Origin: Siccirubricoccus sp. G192 | Lineage (GTDB): Bacteria; Pseudomonadota; Alphaproteobacteria; Acetobacterales; Acetobacteraceae | Length of the DNA: 64,000 bases | Direction: 5' to 3' | NCBI RefSeq assembly: GCF_019084075.1 | Contig: NZ_JAHREN010000001.1 | Span: 2,329,501-2,393,500, forward strand | Shown here: piece after piece, positions 1-9,225 of the stretch | Layout: the number at the start of each line of letters is the position of its first letter | Position numbering within the stretch: position 1 is the first letter of the stretch | Position numbers and translations under genes: made by a program | Notes under the pieces: model-generated | What the model saw: the letters and a program-made list of their open reading frames with translations, nothing else | The model's database searches: none | Told to the model about the DNA's origin: nothing

Positions 1-91
1 GGATCTCAGGCGAAAACCGATTCGACGTCTTCTTCGTCATGACCCCATCCTCTCAACAGGTAGGGCCTCCGGCAAACTCGGGGCGGTTCAC

Positions 92-250
92 GCCGGCTTC
101 CTCCAGGCTGTCGGCCACGGCTTGGCATTTCAGCCGCCACTTGCGCAGAAAAGCCCGGCGGCGGGCCTCGATCTCCTTCGCGGTCGCGGCGTAGATCAGG
201 TCCGTGTAGTCGGCCGAGATCTCCTCATGCAGCCGCTCCGGCGCGTGGGC
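92..250 (-). pseudogene. IS256-type transposase remnant (internal fragment)
   Basis: Reading the minus strand gives about 50 residues (APERLHEE, ISADYTDLIYAAT, RRAFLRKWRLKCQAVADSLEEAG) that match the middle of a mutator/IS256-type transposase of alphaproteobacteria, judged from memory of the family. There is no start codon of its own, and the conserved FTFTRLPP-type continuation after LEEAG is missing: the frame runs into unrelated residues and a stop at 53-55. The N-terminal side ends where the left inverted repeat of the neighbouring IS256 element begins (about 248). It is therefore a fragment of a different element, cut by the insertion or joined by deletion. Bases 1-91 show nothing else I can name. 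Confidence 0.6.
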
Positions 251-281
251 CAAGGTCGCGCCCCTGGGCGTGGTGTAGGAG
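248..281 (+). repeat. Left terminal inverted repeat of the IS256 element
   Basis: Pairs with the reverse complement of 1600-1633. The outer part reads ggccaaggtcg against ggcccaggtcg on the other side, and the inner 13 bases are identical. Confidence 0.65.
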
Positions 282-369
282 ATCGCCACCGTAATGGTGG
301 CGGCCATCGTGGTGGTCCTGGGTAGGGTTGGGTTGTCGAGACCTGCACCCCGAACCTTGGACACCCACG

Positions 370-1569
370 ATGACCGACGACAGGATTGCCCTTCGGGAGC
401 TTCTGGAGAAGGGCTCTGATGCGAGCTTCCTCCGCGAGATGATCGGCTTTGCCGCCCAGAGGCTGATGGAGTTGGAGACCGATGGCCTATGCGGCGCCGC
501 CCATGGCGAACGCAGCGCCGAGCGGATGAACCAGCGCAACGGCTATCGGGACCGCGACTGGCAGACCCGGGCGGGGACAGTCGAGCTGCGCATTCCCAAG
601 CTCCGGAAGGGCACTTACTTCCCGGCCTTTCTGGAGCCCCGCAGGACGGCGGAGAAGGCGCTGACGGCGGTGATCCAGGAAGCCTACGTCCAGGGCATCT
701 CGACCCGCTCGGTCGACGACCTGGTCCGCGCCATGGGCATGGAGGGGATCAGCAAGAGCCAGGTGTCCCGGCTGTGCACTGAGATCGACGGCCGGGTGCA
801 GGATTTCCTCTCCCGGCCGATCGAGGGCGATTGGCCCTACCTGTGGCTCGACGCCACCTACGTGAAGGTGCGCGAGGCCGGGCGCGTGGTCTCGGTGGCC
901 GTCACCGTCGCGGTGGGCGTCAACAGCGATGGGCGGCGCGAGGTGCTCGGCATGGCGGTCGGCGCCTCCGAGGCGGAGACCTTCTGGACCGACTTCCTGC
1001 GCGGCTTGTCGCGTCGCGGCCTGCGCGGGGTGAAGCTGGTGGTCTCCGACGCCCACGAAGGCCTAAAGGCGGCCGTCAGCCGCGTCCTGCGGGCCACTTG
1101 GCAACGCTGCCGGGTGCATTTCATGCGCAACGCCACCGCCCATGCCGGGAAGACCCAGCGCCGCATCGTCTCGGCCTGGATCGGCACCGCCTTTGCCGAA
1201 GCCGACGCCCCTGCCGCGCATGCGCAATGGCGGACCGTCGCCGACCAACTCCGCCCCAAGGTGCCGAAGCTCGCCGCCCTGATGGATGCCGCCGAGGAGG
1301 ATGTGCTGGCCTTCATGGACTTCCCGCCGCAGCACCGCGCCAAGATCCACAGCAACAACCCAATCGAGAGGCTGAACGGCGAGATCAAGCGGCGCACCGA
1401 CGTCGTTGGCATCTTTCCAAACGACGCCGCCGTCGTTCGCCTGGTCGGCGCCATCCTCCTCGAGCAATCCGATGAGTGGGCAACCCAACGATCCCGCTAC
1501 ATGACCCTGGAGACGATCGGCACTCTCAGCGATACTGCCGTCGTCAGCTTGCCTGCCGTGACAACCTGA
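370..1569 (+). CDS. IS256 family transposase
   Basis: A 399-residue DDE transposase of the mutator (IS256) family; it cuts and moves the surrounding element. Likely catalytic residues are D161 ([10 protein letters not shown]), D227 (VVSDAHEGL) and E333 ([15 protein letters not shown]), with the usual helical insertion between the second D and the E. The length is normal for the family. I chose the ATG at 370 because [15 protein letters not shown] is the usual family start; the frame stays open to an ATG at 328, but that would put coding sequence close to the terminal repeat. The gene appears intact, so the element may still be active. The C-terminal tail after FPND (about 35 residues) is also typical. 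Confidence 0.9.
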   Translation: MTDDRIALRELLEKGSDASFLREMIGFAAQRLMELETDGLCGAAHGERSAERMNQRNGYRDRDWQTRAGTVELRIPKLRKGTYFPAFLEPRRTAEKALTAVIQEAYVQGISTRSVDDLVRAMGMEGISKSQVSRLCTEIDGRVQDFLSRPIEGDWPYLWLDATYVKVREAGRVVSVAVTVAVGVNSDGRREVLGMAVGASEAETFWTDFLRGLSRRGLRGVKLVVSDAHEGLKAAVSRVLRATWQRCRVHFMRNATAHAGKTQRRIVSAWIGTAFAEADAPAAHAQWRTVADQLRPKVPKLAALMDAAEEDVLAFMDFPPQHRAKIHSNNPIERLNGEIKRRTDVVGIFPNDAAVVRLVGAILLEQSDEWATQRSRYMTLETIGTLSDTAVVSLPAVTT

Positions 1570-1599
1570 CGCGGCGATCAGGCCCGCCCAGGAGCACCG

Positions 1600-1633
1600 C
1601 TCCTACACCACGACGGGGGACACGACCTGGGCC
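1600..1633 (-). repeat. Right terminal inverted repeat of the IS256 element
   Basis: Reverse complement matches 248-281 (see that entry). It lies 30 bp after the transposase stop and 30 bp before the left end of the next element. Confidence 0.65.
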
Positions 1634-1663
1634 AAAAGATTCCGATGCTTATGAACCGTACAC

Positions 1664-1683
1664 GTAAGTGGGGCAAAACCTGT
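1664..1683 (+). repeat. Left terminal inverted repeat, IS66-like element
   Basis: Perfect 20-bp match to the reverse complement of 3326-3345. Confidence 0.85.
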
Positions 1684-1739
1684 TGCGAGGGTGCGGTTTG
1701 CCCTTCCCAGGTGTCGGCTGGTCTGATTCCCTCGGGAGC

Positions 1740-3320
1740 ATGGTCCCGCCTGCCGATCCTGACACGCTGTCGCCGGCCGAGCTGAAGGCGCTGGTCAGCG
1801 CCCTGCTCGGCGAGGTGGCGGAGCTCGAGCGGATTGTGGCGGCGCAGCGCGAGGAGATCGCCCGCCTCAAGGGACTGAAGGGTCGGCCCGCGATCAAGCC
1901 GAGCGGGATGGAGCAGGCGAGCGAGCCGACGCCGCCGCGCGAGCGCCCCGACCGTCGTGGCCGCGGCAAGGTGGTGCCGCGGGTGGCGGTGGAGGCGCGG
2001 GTGCTGCGGGCCACGGTGCCGCCCGGCTCGCGGTTCCAGGGCTACCAGGACTTCCTGGTGCAGGACCTCATCATGCGGACGGAGGCGGTGTGCTACCGGC
2101 GCGAGCGCTGGCTGACGCCGGAGGGGCGGCTGGTCGTTGCGCGCTTGCCGGGCGGGGTGGATGGCCATTTCGGCCCCGAACTCCGGCGCTACGTGCTCGC
2201 CCAGTACCATCAGGGGCAGACCACCGTGCCGCGGCTGGTGGCGCAGCTGTGGGCGGTTGGGATCGCCATCTCCAAACGGCAGGTCATGCGCCTGCTGATC
2301 GCCGGTCAGCAGCCGTTCCTGGACGAGAGCCAGGAGGTGCTGCGAGCCGGACTGGCGAGCGCGGCCTGGATCACGGTTGACGATACGGGCGCGCGGCACC
2401 GGGCGGTGAACGGCGCCTGTACGCAGATCGGCAACGCCCACTTCGCCTGGTTCGGCACCACGGCCAGCAAGAGCCGGCTGAACTTCCTGGAGCTGCTGCG
2501 GGCCGGGCACGGCGACTACGTGGTGAACGCCGAGGCGCTGGCCTACATGCGCGAGCGCGCCCTGGCCGGGCCGGTGATCGCCCGCCTGGAAGGCCATCCG
2601 CAGCGCGTCTTTGCGAACCAGGCGACCTGGGCCGCGCACCTCGAGCGGCTCGGCATCCGCAGCATGGAGGACAGCCTCGCGCCGGCGCGCCTGGCCACCG
2701 AAGGCGCGCTCTGGGGTGCCATCAAGGCACATGGCCTGCTGCCGGGGACGGTGATCGTCAGCGGCGATGCCGGCCAGTTCGCCGTCGGCGAGCACGCGCT
2801 CTGCTGGGTGCATGCCGAGCGTCTCGTCCACAAGCTCGACACCTTCACCGACCAGCAGCGGACTTCCCAGGCGCGCATCCGCGAGCTGATCTGGTGGTTC
2901 TACGCCGACCTGAAGGCGTACCAACGAGAGCCCAGCCGGCGCCGCCGGGCCGAGTTGCGGGTACGCTTCGAGCGCATCTTCAAGCGCCGCACCGGCTTCG
3001 TCGTGCTCGACCGATTGCTCGAGCGCCTGCACGCCAACAAGGCGGAACTGCTGCAGGGGCTGGACCACCCCGAAATCCCGCTGCACACCAACGGATCGGA
3101 AAACGACATCCGTGCCCAGGTCACCCGGCGCAAGATCAGCGGCGGCACCCGAAGCGACATGGGGCGCGACTGCCGTGACGCCTTCCTCGGCCTGGCCAAG
3201 ACCTGCACCAAGCTCGGCCTCAGCTTCTGGGACTACCTCGGCGCCCGGCTCGGCATCGCCGGCCAGCCCACCATCCCGTACCTGCCCGACCTGGTCAGAG
3301 CGCGCTGCCAGAACGCCTGA
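1740..3320 (+). CDS. IS66-like (TnpC-type) transposase
   Basis: A 526-residue DDE transposase. An N-terminal coiled segment (ALLGEVAELERIVAAQREEI, about residues 22-42) and a basic, proline-rich linker precede the catalytic core. Likely catalytic acids are D214/D215 (TVDDTGARH), D343 (VSGDAGQF) and E454 (NGSENDIRAQV). The C-terminal part holds the family signature RRKISGGTRSDMGRDCRD and KLGLSFWDYLG. The zinc-finger region seen in classic IS66 TnpC is not evident, so this is a divergent single-gene branch. The start at ATG 1740 (MVPPADPDTLSPAEL) is preferred; the open frame reaches back into the terminal repeat, which is less likely to be translated. It appears intact. Confidence 0.85.
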   Translation: MVPPADPDTLSPAELKALVSALLGEVAELERIVAAQREEIARLKGLKGRPAIKPSGMEQASEPTPPRERPDRRGRGKVVPRVAVEARVLRATVPPGSRFQGYQDFLVQDLIMRTEAVCYRRERWLTPEGRLVVARLPGGVDGHFGPELRRYVLAQYHQGQTTVPRLVAQLWAVGIAISKRQVMRLLIAGQQPFLDESQEVLRAGLASAAWITVDDTGARHRAVNGACTQIGNAHFAWFGTTASKSRLNFLELLRAGHGDYVVNAEALAYMRERALAGPVIARLEGHPQRVFANQATWAAHLERLGIRSMEDSLAPARLATEGALWGAIKAHGLLPGTVIVSGDAGQFAVGEHALCWVHAERLVHKLDTFTDQQRTSQARIRELIWWFYADLKAYQREPSRRRRAELRVRFERIFKRRTGFVVLDRLLERLHANKAELLQGLDHPEIPLHTNGSENDIRAQVTRRKISGGTRSDMGRDCRDAFLGLAKTCTKLGLSFWDYLGARLGIAGQPTIPYLPDLVRARCQNA

Positions 3321-3325
3321 ACGCC

Positions 3326-3345
3326 ACAGGTTTTGCCCCACTTAC
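3326..3345 (-). repeat. Right terminal inverted repeat, IS66-like element
   Basis: Perfect 20-bp reverse complement of 1664-1683, only 5 bp after the transposase stop codon. Confidence 0.85.
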
Positions 3346-3377
3346 CCAAAGTCGAGCTAAGTTATTGAAAAGAAAGG

Positions 3378-3450
3378 TGCCCAGGGGCGGAATCGAACCA
3401 CCGACACTGCGATTTTCAGTCGCATGCTCTACCAACTGAGCTACCTGGGC
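3378..3450 (-). tRNA. tRNA-Phe (anticodon GAA)
   Basis: The minus strand folds into a standard 73-nt cloverleaf: acceptor stem GCCCAGG/CCTGGGC, D arm GCTC...GAGC, anticodon stem TGCGA/TCGCA around loop CTGAAAA, and T arm GGTGG-TTCGATT-CCGCC with discriminator A. The loop gives anticodon GAA (phenylalanine). The terminal CCA is not encoded: the bases after the discriminator read CCT. This tRNA follows yacG in the same direction, as in related alphaproteobacteria, and the IS66-like element sits just downstream of its 3' end. Confidence 0.95.
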
Positions 3451-3541
3451 CCATCGCTGCGTCCCGCGGGGCGGGGCGCCGGTAGAGGCCGCGGGACATA
3501 GCGGAACCACATCCGCCTGTCCACCCGCTCAGGCAAATCCT

Positions 3542-3745
3542 TCAGACATCCTCCTCCTGATCCCTCGCCGGCTCGGGCTCGGCCGGGATGGCGTAGTCGC
3601 CGGCCAGCCAACGGCCGAGATCCACCTGCCGGCAGCGTGCCGAGCAGAAGGGCCGGAAGGCCGCGACCGCGGGCTTGCCGCAGATCGCGCAGGGCCGCGC
3701 CGGGCGGGGACGGGTTGGGGCTGGGGGCTGGGGTTCATCCGCCAT
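3542..3745 (-). CDS. yacG: DNA gyrase inhibitor YacG (zinc-binding)
   Basis: A 67-residue protein of the YacG (DUF329) family. A single zinc site is formed by C19, C22, C34 and C38 (CAICG ... FCSARC), followed by the conserved [14 protein letters not shown]. In E. coli YacG binds GyrB and blocks DNA gyrase; the same role is inferred here. The start at 3745 overlaps the 3' end of the rng-like gene by 11 bp, so the two are probably translated together. The N-terminal 15 residues are proline-rich and not conserved. It is the last protein gene of the maf-rng-yacG group. Confidence 0.9.
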   Translation of the reverse strand: MADEPQPPAPTRPRPARPCAICGKPAVAAFRPFCSARCRQVDLGRWLAGDYAIPAEPEPARDQEEDV

Positions 3746-4910
3746 CGGCGCTCTCCTCGATCACCTCATCGCCCGGGAAACGCCGTGGGTCCGGGCAAGG
3801 CACCAGGGCACGCCCGGCGGCGGCCGTGAATTCCTCCATCGCTCCCGGCAGGCCCTCCAGTGCCGCCAGCACTGCCGGGGCGGCGCGCAGCCCGAGTCGC
3901 TGGCCAGGGCTGGCCGCCACCTCCCGCAACGCCCGCCGCAGCGCTGCCAGCCCATGGGTGAGCGGCGAGGGCGGCCAGCCCAGCACCTCATGCAGCGGCG
4001 GATGCACGCGGCTCCGCAGGATCTCGAACAGGCCGAGCGGGCCGAGGCCGAGCAGCCGCGCCAGCGGATCCGCCACCAGGGCCTGGGCCAGCGCCGGCGC
4101 CAGCGCCTCCCGCCGCTTCGGCGTCAGCCCGGCGAGGTCGAGCAGGATGGGCCCGGCCAGGTTGCGCAGCCGGATCTGCCGTGCCGCCTCCGCCACGGCC
4201 ACCTCGTTGAGGCGGAACTGCGCCTGCGGGTCGCTGCTGCCGGCGGCGGTGCCGGCATCGACATCGATCGCCACCAGCGCCGGGGTCGGGTGCAGCAGGA
4301 TGCGGCCGCCCCCGGGCAGCGGCGCCTCCGGCCCGGCCAGCGCCTCGAATTCCGCTTCCAGCGCGTCATCGAAGACCGGGCGGGGGCTGAAGGTCATGCG
4401 GTCCGGCCCGAGCACGGCGCGCAGCCGGGTGGCCAGGGCGGCGCCATCCGTCAGCACCGGCGCCGAGGGAAAGGCCCGCGCCAGGCGCAGCGCCGCCTCC
4501 GGCCCGCGCGCCAGCAGCCGGGGCGCGCCGGGCGGAGCTGCCGCCGCCAGGGCTGCCTCCTCGGGCGTCAATCGGGCCGTCACGCGCGGGCCCTTGCCGC
4601 CCTGGGCTGCGCGGGTGACGCGCACCGGCAGGATCAGCCCTTCCTGCACGGAACGGGCGATGGGCTGCCGTGCGCCGGCGGGCCCGGCCGCGGATTCCGG
4701 CAGGAAGCCGGTCTGCTCGCCAGCGAGGGCCAGGAAGGCGCCGGCCATGGCGGGGGCGAGGGCGCTGACCCGAGCGCGGTGCAGGTCGCCGACCCCGTCC
4801 GGCCGGGCCGGGCGCTCCACCCAGGCCGCTTCCAGCACCTCGCCGCGCAGCAGCGCCACGCGCACTTCCCCGGGCGAGGCGCTGGCCAGGATGCGTGGCG
4901 GCCCGGTCAC
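3735..4910 (-). CDS. Ribonuclease E/G family protein (RNase G-like, short)
   Basis: A 391-residue protein of the RNase E/G family, which cleaves single-stranded RNA in rRNA and mRNA processing. The conserved catalytic-core region is visible near [18 protein letters not shown], with [18 protein letters not shown] and then [10 protein letters not shown], where the paired D residues would hold the catalytic metal. The N-terminal S1 region (about residues 25-110) is divergent and there is no RNase E scaffold tail. The start is GTG at 4910: its GTGA overlaps the maf stop, and the coding match begins [16 protein letters not shown]. The frame stays open further upstream inside maf, but that part is a shadow. 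Gene order maf-rng-yacG supports the call. It is shorter than typical RNase G. Confidence 0.8.
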   Translation of the reverse strand: MTGPPRILASASPGEVRVALLRGEVLEAAWVERPARPDGVGDLHRARVSALAPAMAGAFLALAGEQTGFLPESAAGPAGARQPIARSVQEGLILPVRVTRAAQGGKGPRVTARLTPEEAALAAAAPPGAPRLLARGPEAALRLARAFPSAPVLTDGAALATRLRAVLGPDRMTFSPRPVFDDALEAEFEALAGPEAPLPGGGRILLHPTPALVAIDVDAGTAAGSSDPQAQFRLNEVAVAEAARQIRLRNLAGPILLDLAGLTPKRREALAPALAQALVADPLARLLGLGPLGLFEILRSRVHPPLHEVLGWPPSPLTHGLAALRRALREVAASPGQRLGLRAAPAVLAALEGLPGAMEEFTAAAGRALVPCPDPRRFPGDEVIEESADGG

Positions 4911-5494
4911 GGCCTGAGCCAGCCCACCCCGCGCAGCAATTGCGCCGTCTCGAAAAGCGGCAGGCCCACCACATTGGAATGCGAGCCGGAGAGGAAGCGC
5001 ACAAAGACCTCGGCCCGGCCCTGGATGGCATAGCCGCCGGCCTTGCCGCGCCATTCGTCGCCGGCCAAGTAGTCCTCGACCTGCGCCGCGGTCAGGCGCT
5101 GGAAGGTGACGGCAGAGGCCACCAGGCGCTGCATCCGCCGGCCCTCCGGCGTCAGCAGTACCACGCCGGTCGTCACCTGGTGCCGCCGGCCGGAGAGCAA
5201 CTCAAGGCAGCGCCGCGCCTCCGCTTCCGTCTCGGCCTTGGGCAGGATGCGGCGGCCGAGGCCGACCACGGTATCCGCCGCCAGCACCAGTGCGCCCGGC
5301 GCCAGCAACGCGGCGGCGGCGGCCTTTCCGGCGGCCAGCCGGGCGGCGAGCAGGCGCGGCAGTTCCGCCTTGCGCGGTGCCTCGTCGATCTCGGTGGGGA
5401 GGGTGCGGTCCGGGATCACGCCGATCCGGGCCAGCAGGTCCAGCCGCCGGGGACTGGCCGAGGCCAGTACCAGGGGCGGTTTTCCAGCACTCAT
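4907..5494 (-). CDS. maf: Maf-like nucleoside triphosphate pyrophosphatase
   Basis: A 195-residue Maf/HAM1-fold enzyme that hydrolyses non-canonical or modified nucleoside triphosphates to the monophosphate and pyrophosphate. The N-terminal signature LVLASASPRRLDLLARIG (substrate and phosphate binding), the basic/acidic patch LPTEIDEAPRK, the metal-site region VLAADTVVGLGRRILPKAETEAEA and the C-terminal SGSHSNVVGLPLFET are all present. The length is usual. Its stop overlaps the GTG start of the rng-like gene by 4 bp (GTGA), so they are translationally coupled. The gene ends with GWLRP, and no truncation is evident. Confidence 0.93.
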   Translation of the reverse strand: MSAGKPPLVLASASPRRLDLLARIGVIPDRTLPTEIDEAPRKAELPRLLAARLAAGKAAAAALLAPGALVLAADTVVGLGRRILPKAETEAEARRCLELLSGRRHQVTTGVVLLTPEGRRMQRLVASAVTFQRLTAAQVEDYLAGDEWRGKAGGYAIQGRAEVFVRFLSGSHSNVVGLPLFETAQLLRGVGWLRP

Positions 5495-5522
5495 CCGGGC
5501 AAGCGGAGCAGCCCCGGTGCGG

Positions 5523-5569
5523 AGCGCGTCACTTGAACCGGCCCAAGCGCGCAGCGCGTCACTTGAACC
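5523..5569. repeat. 17-bp direct repeat over the infA 3' end
   Basis: The string agcgcgtcacttgaacc occurs at 5523-5539 and again at 5553-5569, a 30-bp period. The right copy contains the infA stop codon and its last codons (FK-stop); the left copy lies between infA and maf. It looks like a local duplication of the gene end. Confidence 0.8.
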
Positions 5570-5777
5570 TGAATGTGATGCGGCCCTTGGTCAGGTCGTA
5601 GGGGGTCATCTCGACATTCACGCGGTCGCCGGCCAGGACGCGGATGCGGTTCTTGCGCATCTTCCCACTGGTATGGGCCAGCACCATGTGCTCGTTGTCG
5701 AGCTTCACCCGGAACATTGCATTGGGCAGCAGTTCGGCGACCGTGCCGCTGAACTCGATCATATCCTCTTTTGACAT
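5559..5777 (-). CDS. infA: Translation initiation factor IF-1
   Basis: The 72-residue IF-1, an OB-fold protein that binds the 30S A site during initiation. The sequence matches the family almost throughout: [65 protein letters not shown] good ribosome site (AAGAGG) precedes the ATG at 5777. It stands between hisD and maf, a common place in alphaproteobacteria. The 113-bp upstream gap may carry its own promoter: TTGACC appears at about 5871-5876 on the minus strand, with a weak -10. Confidence 0.97.
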   Translation of the reverse strand: MSKEDMIEFSGTVAELLPNAMFRVKLDNEHMVLAHTSGKMRKNRIRVLAGDRVNVEMTPYDLTKGRITFRFK

Positions 5778-5890
5778 TGAGCCTCTTGGGTACCGTTTGG
5801 GGTCAGGCCGTGGCCGACGGCCGCGACGTGGGGGGTTGACGGATTGGCCGCAAGATGATCGCGCGCCTGTTCCGGGTCAAGGATAGGGGG

Positions 5891-7192
5891 TCAGGGAGGG
5901 GCGCCGGGCAGCCGCAGCGCCACGCTGCGCCCATGCGCATCCAGCCCCTCGGCCCCGGCCAGCGCCACCGCGACCGGGCCGATGGCGGCAAGGCCGGCCT
6001 CGCTCGCCTCCACCCAGGTGGTGCGCTTGAGGAAGTCGAAGACCGAGAGGCCGGAGGCGAAGCGGGCGGTGCGGCCGGTGGGCAGCACATGGTTCGGCCC
6101 CGCCACGTAATCCCCCAGCGCCTCCGGGCACCAGCGGCCGAGGAAGGCGGCGCCGGCATGGCGCACCTGGCCGAAGACCGCGGCCGGATCGGGCAGCATG
6201 ATCTGCAGGTGCTCCGGCGCCAGCCGGTTGGTGAGCGCCACCGCCTCCGCCCAGTCCCGCACCAGGATCACCGCCCCGTTCCGCCGCCAGCTCTCGCCGG
6301 CGATGGCCCGGCGGGGCAGGTCGCAGAGCGCCGCCTCCACCGCCCGCGCCACGGCATCGGCGAAGCCGGGGTCATCGGTGATGAGGATGGATTGCGCGCT
6401 TTCGTCGTGCTCGGCCTGGGCCAGCAGGTCCATGGCGACATGGCGCGGGTCATTCGCGGCATCGGCCAGCACCACCACCTCGGAGGGGCCGGCGATGCTG
6501 TCGATGCCCACCTGGCCGAAGACCTGGCGCTTGGCCTCGGCCACATAGGCATTGCCGGGGCCGACGATGCGGTCCACCGGGGCGATGCTCGCCGTGCCGA
6601 AGGCCAGCGCCGCCACTGCCTGCGCGCCGCCGATGCGGTAGATCTCGTCCACCCCCGCCCGCCGCGCCGCCGCCAGCACCAGCGGGTTGAGTTGGCCGCC
6701 TGGGGCCGGCACGCAGATCGCGATCCGCGCCACCCCGGCGACCCGGGCCGGCAGCGCATTCATCAGCACGGAGGAGGGATAGGCCGCCTTGCCGCCCGGC
6801 ACATAGAGCCCGACCGCATCCAGCGCCGTCCAGCGCATACCGAGGGTCAGGCCGGCCGGGTCCGGCATGGTGAGGTCACGCGGCATCTGCGCCGCATGGA
6901 AACGCTCGATCCGCGTCGCCGCGAGATCGAGCGCCGCCAGCAGGTCGGGCGCGATGCCGGCGGTGGCGGCCGCAATCTCGGCTTCGGTCACGCGCAGCCC
7001 GGCGGCATCGGCCGGGGCCGCGCCATCGAAGCGCGCGGTGAGGTCGAGCAATGCCGCGTCGCCGCCGGCGCGCACCGCGGCGATGATCTCCGCCACCGCC
7101 GCATCGACCCGCGCCGTGGTGTCCCGCGCCAGGTCCAGCAGCGCCCGGAAGGCGGCTTCGAAGCCCGGATCGCTGGTGGCGAGCCGCCTCAC
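5891..7192 (-). CDS. hisD: Histidinol dehydrogenase
   Basis: A 433-residue zinc enzyme that oxidises L-histidinol to L-histidine in two NAD-dependent steps, the last reactions of histidine synthesis. Family motifs are in order: [32 protein letters not shown], the zinc/catalytic stretch [14 protein letters not shown], and [10 protein letters not shown], with its Glu-His pair near the active site. The start ATG at 7192 overlaps the hisG stop (ATGA), so hisG and hisD form one translational unit. The length is normal. Other his genes are not in the window. Confidence 0.96.
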   Translation of the reverse strand: MRRLATSDPGFEAAFRALLDLARDTTARVDAAVAEIIAAVRAGGDAALLDLTARFDGAAPADAAGLRVTEAEIAAATAGIAPDLLAALDLAATRIERFHAAQMPRDLTMPDPAGLTLGMRWTALDAVGLYVPGGKAAYPSSVLMNALPARVAGVARIAICVPAPGGQLNPLVLAAARRAGVDEIYRIGGAQAVAALAFGTASIAPVDRIVGPGNAYVAEAKRQVFGQVGIDSIAGPSEVVVLADAANDPRHVAMDLLAQAEHDESAQSILITDDPGFADAVARAVEAALCDLPRRAIAGESWRRNGAVILVRDWAEAVALTNRLAPEHLQIMLPDPAAVFGQVRHAGAAFLGRWCPEALGDYVAGPNHVLPTGRTARFASGLSVFDFLKRTTWVEASEAGLAAIGPVAVALAGAEGLDAHGRSVALRLPGAPP

Positions 7193-7890
7193 GGGCTGGC
7201 CGCCAAGGCGGCACGGAAGCGGGCGAGCCAGGCGCCGATCACCTCCGGCCGGGTCTTGAGCGCGGTGCGGTTGATGATGAGGCGGGACGTGACGCGGGCG
7301 ATCACCTCGGTCTCCACCAGCCCATTGGCCTTCAAGGTGCTGCCGGTCTGCACGAGGTCCACGATCAGCCGCGAGAGGCCGAGCGAGGGCGCCAGTTCCA
7401 TCGCGCCGTTCAGGTGCACGATCTCCGCCTGCACGCCGCGCGCGGCGAAATGCCGGTGCGCGATGTTGGGATACTTGGTTGCCACCGCCACCCGCGACCA
7501 GCGGCTGGGGTCATCCGCCCCCGCGGTCGCCACCGGCTCCGCCACCGAGACCCGGCAGCCGCCGATGCCGAGATCGAGCGGCGCGTAGATCTCGGGGTAG
7601 TCGAATTCCATCAGCACATCGGCGCCGCAGACCCCGATCTGCGCCGCGCCATGGGCCACGAAGGTGGCGACATCGAAGGGACGGACACGCACCACATCGA
7701 GCGCCGGATCGGCGGTTTCGAAGCGCAGCCGCCGGCTGTCCTCATCGCTGTAGTCGGCCGCCGGATGGATGCCGGCGCGGGCCAGCAGGGGGCCGAGTTC
7801 GGAGAGGATGCGGCCCTTGGGAACCGCGAGCACCACGGTCCCGGCATCGGCCGGCGCCGTGGCAAAGGGAGTGGCAACAGGCAGGTCCAT
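7189..7890 (-). CDS. hisG: ATP phosphoribosyltransferase, catalytic subunit (short form)
   Basis: A 233-residue HisG that joins ATP and PRPP in the first step of histidine synthesis. Motifs: VLAVPKGRILSELGPLL at the N terminus, DVATFVAHGAAQIGVCGADVLMEF, and the PRPP loop IVDLVQTGSTLKANGL. It lacks the C-terminal regulatory domain of the long form; short-form enzymes usually act with HisZ, which is not in this window. The frame is open to an ATG at 7929, but the ATG at 7890 (MDLPVATPF) has AAGG at a good distance and fits the family length. Its stop overlaps hisD by 4 bp. murA lies 63 bp upstream in the same direction. Confidence 0.94.
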   Translation of the reverse strand: MDLPVATPFATAPADAGTVVLAVPKGRILSELGPLLARAGIHPAADYSDEDSRRLRFETADPALDVVRVRPFDVATFVAHGAAQIGVCGADVLMEFDYPEIYAPLDLGIGGCRVSVAEPVATAGADDPSRWSRVAVATKYPNIAHRHFAARGVQAEIVHLNGAMELAPSLGLSRLIVDLVQTGSTLKANGLVETEVIARVTSRLIINRTALKTRPEVIGAWLARFRAALAASP

Positions 7891-7953
7891 GGGATGCCTT
7901 AGCACCGGGCCGGGGCCTGGAAAACGCACAGTTTCATGTCAGGCTGGTTCATG

Positions 7954-9213
7954 TCAGGCGGGCAGCCTCTCGATATCGGCACCCACCGCCGCCAGCTTCG
8001 CCTCCACCCGCTCATAGCCGCGGTCGAGGTGGTAGACGCGGTTGACGATGGTCTCGCCCTCCGCCGCCAGCCCGGCCAGGATCAGGGAGACCGAGGCGCG
8101 GAGGTCGGTCGCCATCACCGGCGCCCCGGAGAGCCGCGGCACCCCGCGCACGATGGCCGAGGCGCCATGCACATTGATGCGCGCGCCCATCCGGTTCAGC
8201 TCCGGCACATGCATGAAGCGGTTCTCGAAGATGGTCTCGGTGACCATCGCCGCGCCCTCGGCCACCGCCATCAAGGCCATGAACTGCGCCTGCATGTCGG
8301 TGGCGAAGCCGGGGAAGGGCTCGGTCATCACATCGACGCCCTGCAACCCGTCGCGGCGGGTGATGCGGAGATCCTCGCCCACGGCCTCCACCTCCACCCC
8401 GGCCTCGCGGAGCGTGCGGGCCACGGCGCCGAGATGCTCGGCCCGCGCGCCCTGCAGCAGCACCGAGCCGCCGGTGATGGCGGCGGCGCAGGCATAGGTG
8501 CCGGCCTCGATCCGGTCCGGCACGATGCCATGCGTCGCGGCGCCGAGGCTGCCGACGCCCTCCACCACCAGCCGGTCGGTGCCCACCCCCTCGATCTGGG
8601 CGCCCATGGCAATCAGGCAGCGCGCCAGGTCCTCGATCTCCGGCTCGCGCGCGGCATTGATGAGTTGGGTCTCGCCCTCGGCGAGGCAGGCCGCCATCAG
8701 CAGGTTCTCGGTGGCGCCGACCGAGACCTGGGGAAATAGGATGCGGGCGCCCTTGAGGCCCCGCGGCGCCGCCGCCTCGATATAGCCGGCATCGAGGGTG
8801 ATCTCCGCCCCCATCTGCTCCAGCCCCTTGAGGTGGATGTCCACCGGCCGGGTGCCGATGGCGCAGCCGCCCGGCAGCGAGACCCGCGCCCGCCCGTGCC
8901 GCGCCACCAGCGGCCCCAGCACCAGGACCGAGGCGCGCATCTTCCGCACCAGGTCGTAGGGCGCCTCCAGGTTGGTGGCATTGCCGGAGAGGGTGAGGCT
9001 GCGCGCCACCCGGTCATGCTCGACCGCCAGCCCGTGCTGTTCCAGCAGGCTGCCCATGGTGGCGATATCGGCGAGGTCCGGGGCGTTCCGCAGCACCAGC
9101 GGCCCGTCCGAGAGCAGGGCGGCGGCCATCAGCGGCAGGGTGGCGTTCTTGGCGCCGCTGATCGGGATGGTGCCCTCCAGCGGCCGGCCGCCGCGGATGC
9201 GGATGCGGTCCAT
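7954..9213 (-). CDS. murA: UDP-N-acetylglucosamine 1-carboxyvinyltransferase
   Basis: A 419-residue EPSP-synthase-fold enzyme that adds enolpyruvate from PEP to UDP-GlcNAc, the first committed step of peptidoglycan synthesis in the cytoplasm. The N-terminal [17 protein letters not shown] holds the Lys-Asn pair that binds substrate. The active-site cysteine, the fosfomycin target, is in [19 protein letters not shown]. The rest ([51 protein letters not shown]) follows the family closely. The start at 9213 gives MDRIRIRGG. It lies 12 bp after dcd in the same direction. Confidence 0.97.
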   Translation of the reverse strand: MDRIRIRGGRPLEGTIPISGAKNATLPLMAAALLSDGPLVLRNAPDLADIATMGSLLEQHGLAVEHDRVARSLTLSGNATNLEAPYDLVRKMRASVLVLGPLVARHGRARVSLPGGCAIGTRPVDIHLKGLEQMGAEITLDAGYIEAAAPRGLKGARILFPQVSVGATENLLMAACLAEGETQLINAAREPEIEDLARCLIAMGAQIEGVGTDRLVVEGVGSLGAATHGIVPDRIEAGTYACAAAITGGSVLLQGARAEHLGAVARTLREAGVEVEAVGEDLRITRRDGLQGVDVMTEPFPGFATDMQAQFMALMAVAEGAAMVTETIFENRFMHVPELNRMGARINVHGASAIVRGVPRLSGAPVMATDLRASVSLILAGLAAEGETIVNRVYHLDRGYERVEAKLAAVGADIERLPA

Positions 9214-9225
9214 GGCCTGCGCCCC

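Larger units (their letters stand above)
248..1633 (+). mobile_element. IS256-family insertion sequence, complete
   Basis: Imperfect terminal inverted repeats of about 34 bp bound the element: 248-281 on the left and 1600-1633 on the right, matching at about 28 of 34 positions, including a perfect inner core cgtggtgtaggag (269-281). One transposase gene fills the interior. I find no 8-bp target duplication: the flanking bases on the two sides differ, so one flank has probably been rearranged since insertion. The left end falls in a remnant of another IS256-type gene. Confidence 0.75.
1664..3345 (+). mobile_element. IS66-like insertion sequence, complete
   Basis: The ends are perfect 20-bp inverted repeats: gtaagtggggcaaaacctgt at 1664-1683 and its reverse complement at 3326-3345. 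The leading GTAAG is typical of IS66-family ends. The element carries a single transposase gene, so the small accessory tnpA/tnpB genes of classic IS66 are absent. The 8 bases on each side (ccgtacac and ccaaagtc) do not match, so there is no visible target duplication. The right end lies only about 30 bp from the 3' end of tRNA-Phe. Confidence 0.8.

Noticed and set aside
1656-1663. Target-site duplication of the IS66-like element
   Set aside because: The 8 bases on the left (ccgtacac) do not match the right flank (ccaaagtc).
1578-3341. Long minus-strand open frame of 587 codons opposite the IS66-like transposase
   Set aside because: It is a low-complexity shadow of the transposase on the other strand, common in GC-rich DNA, with no family similarity.
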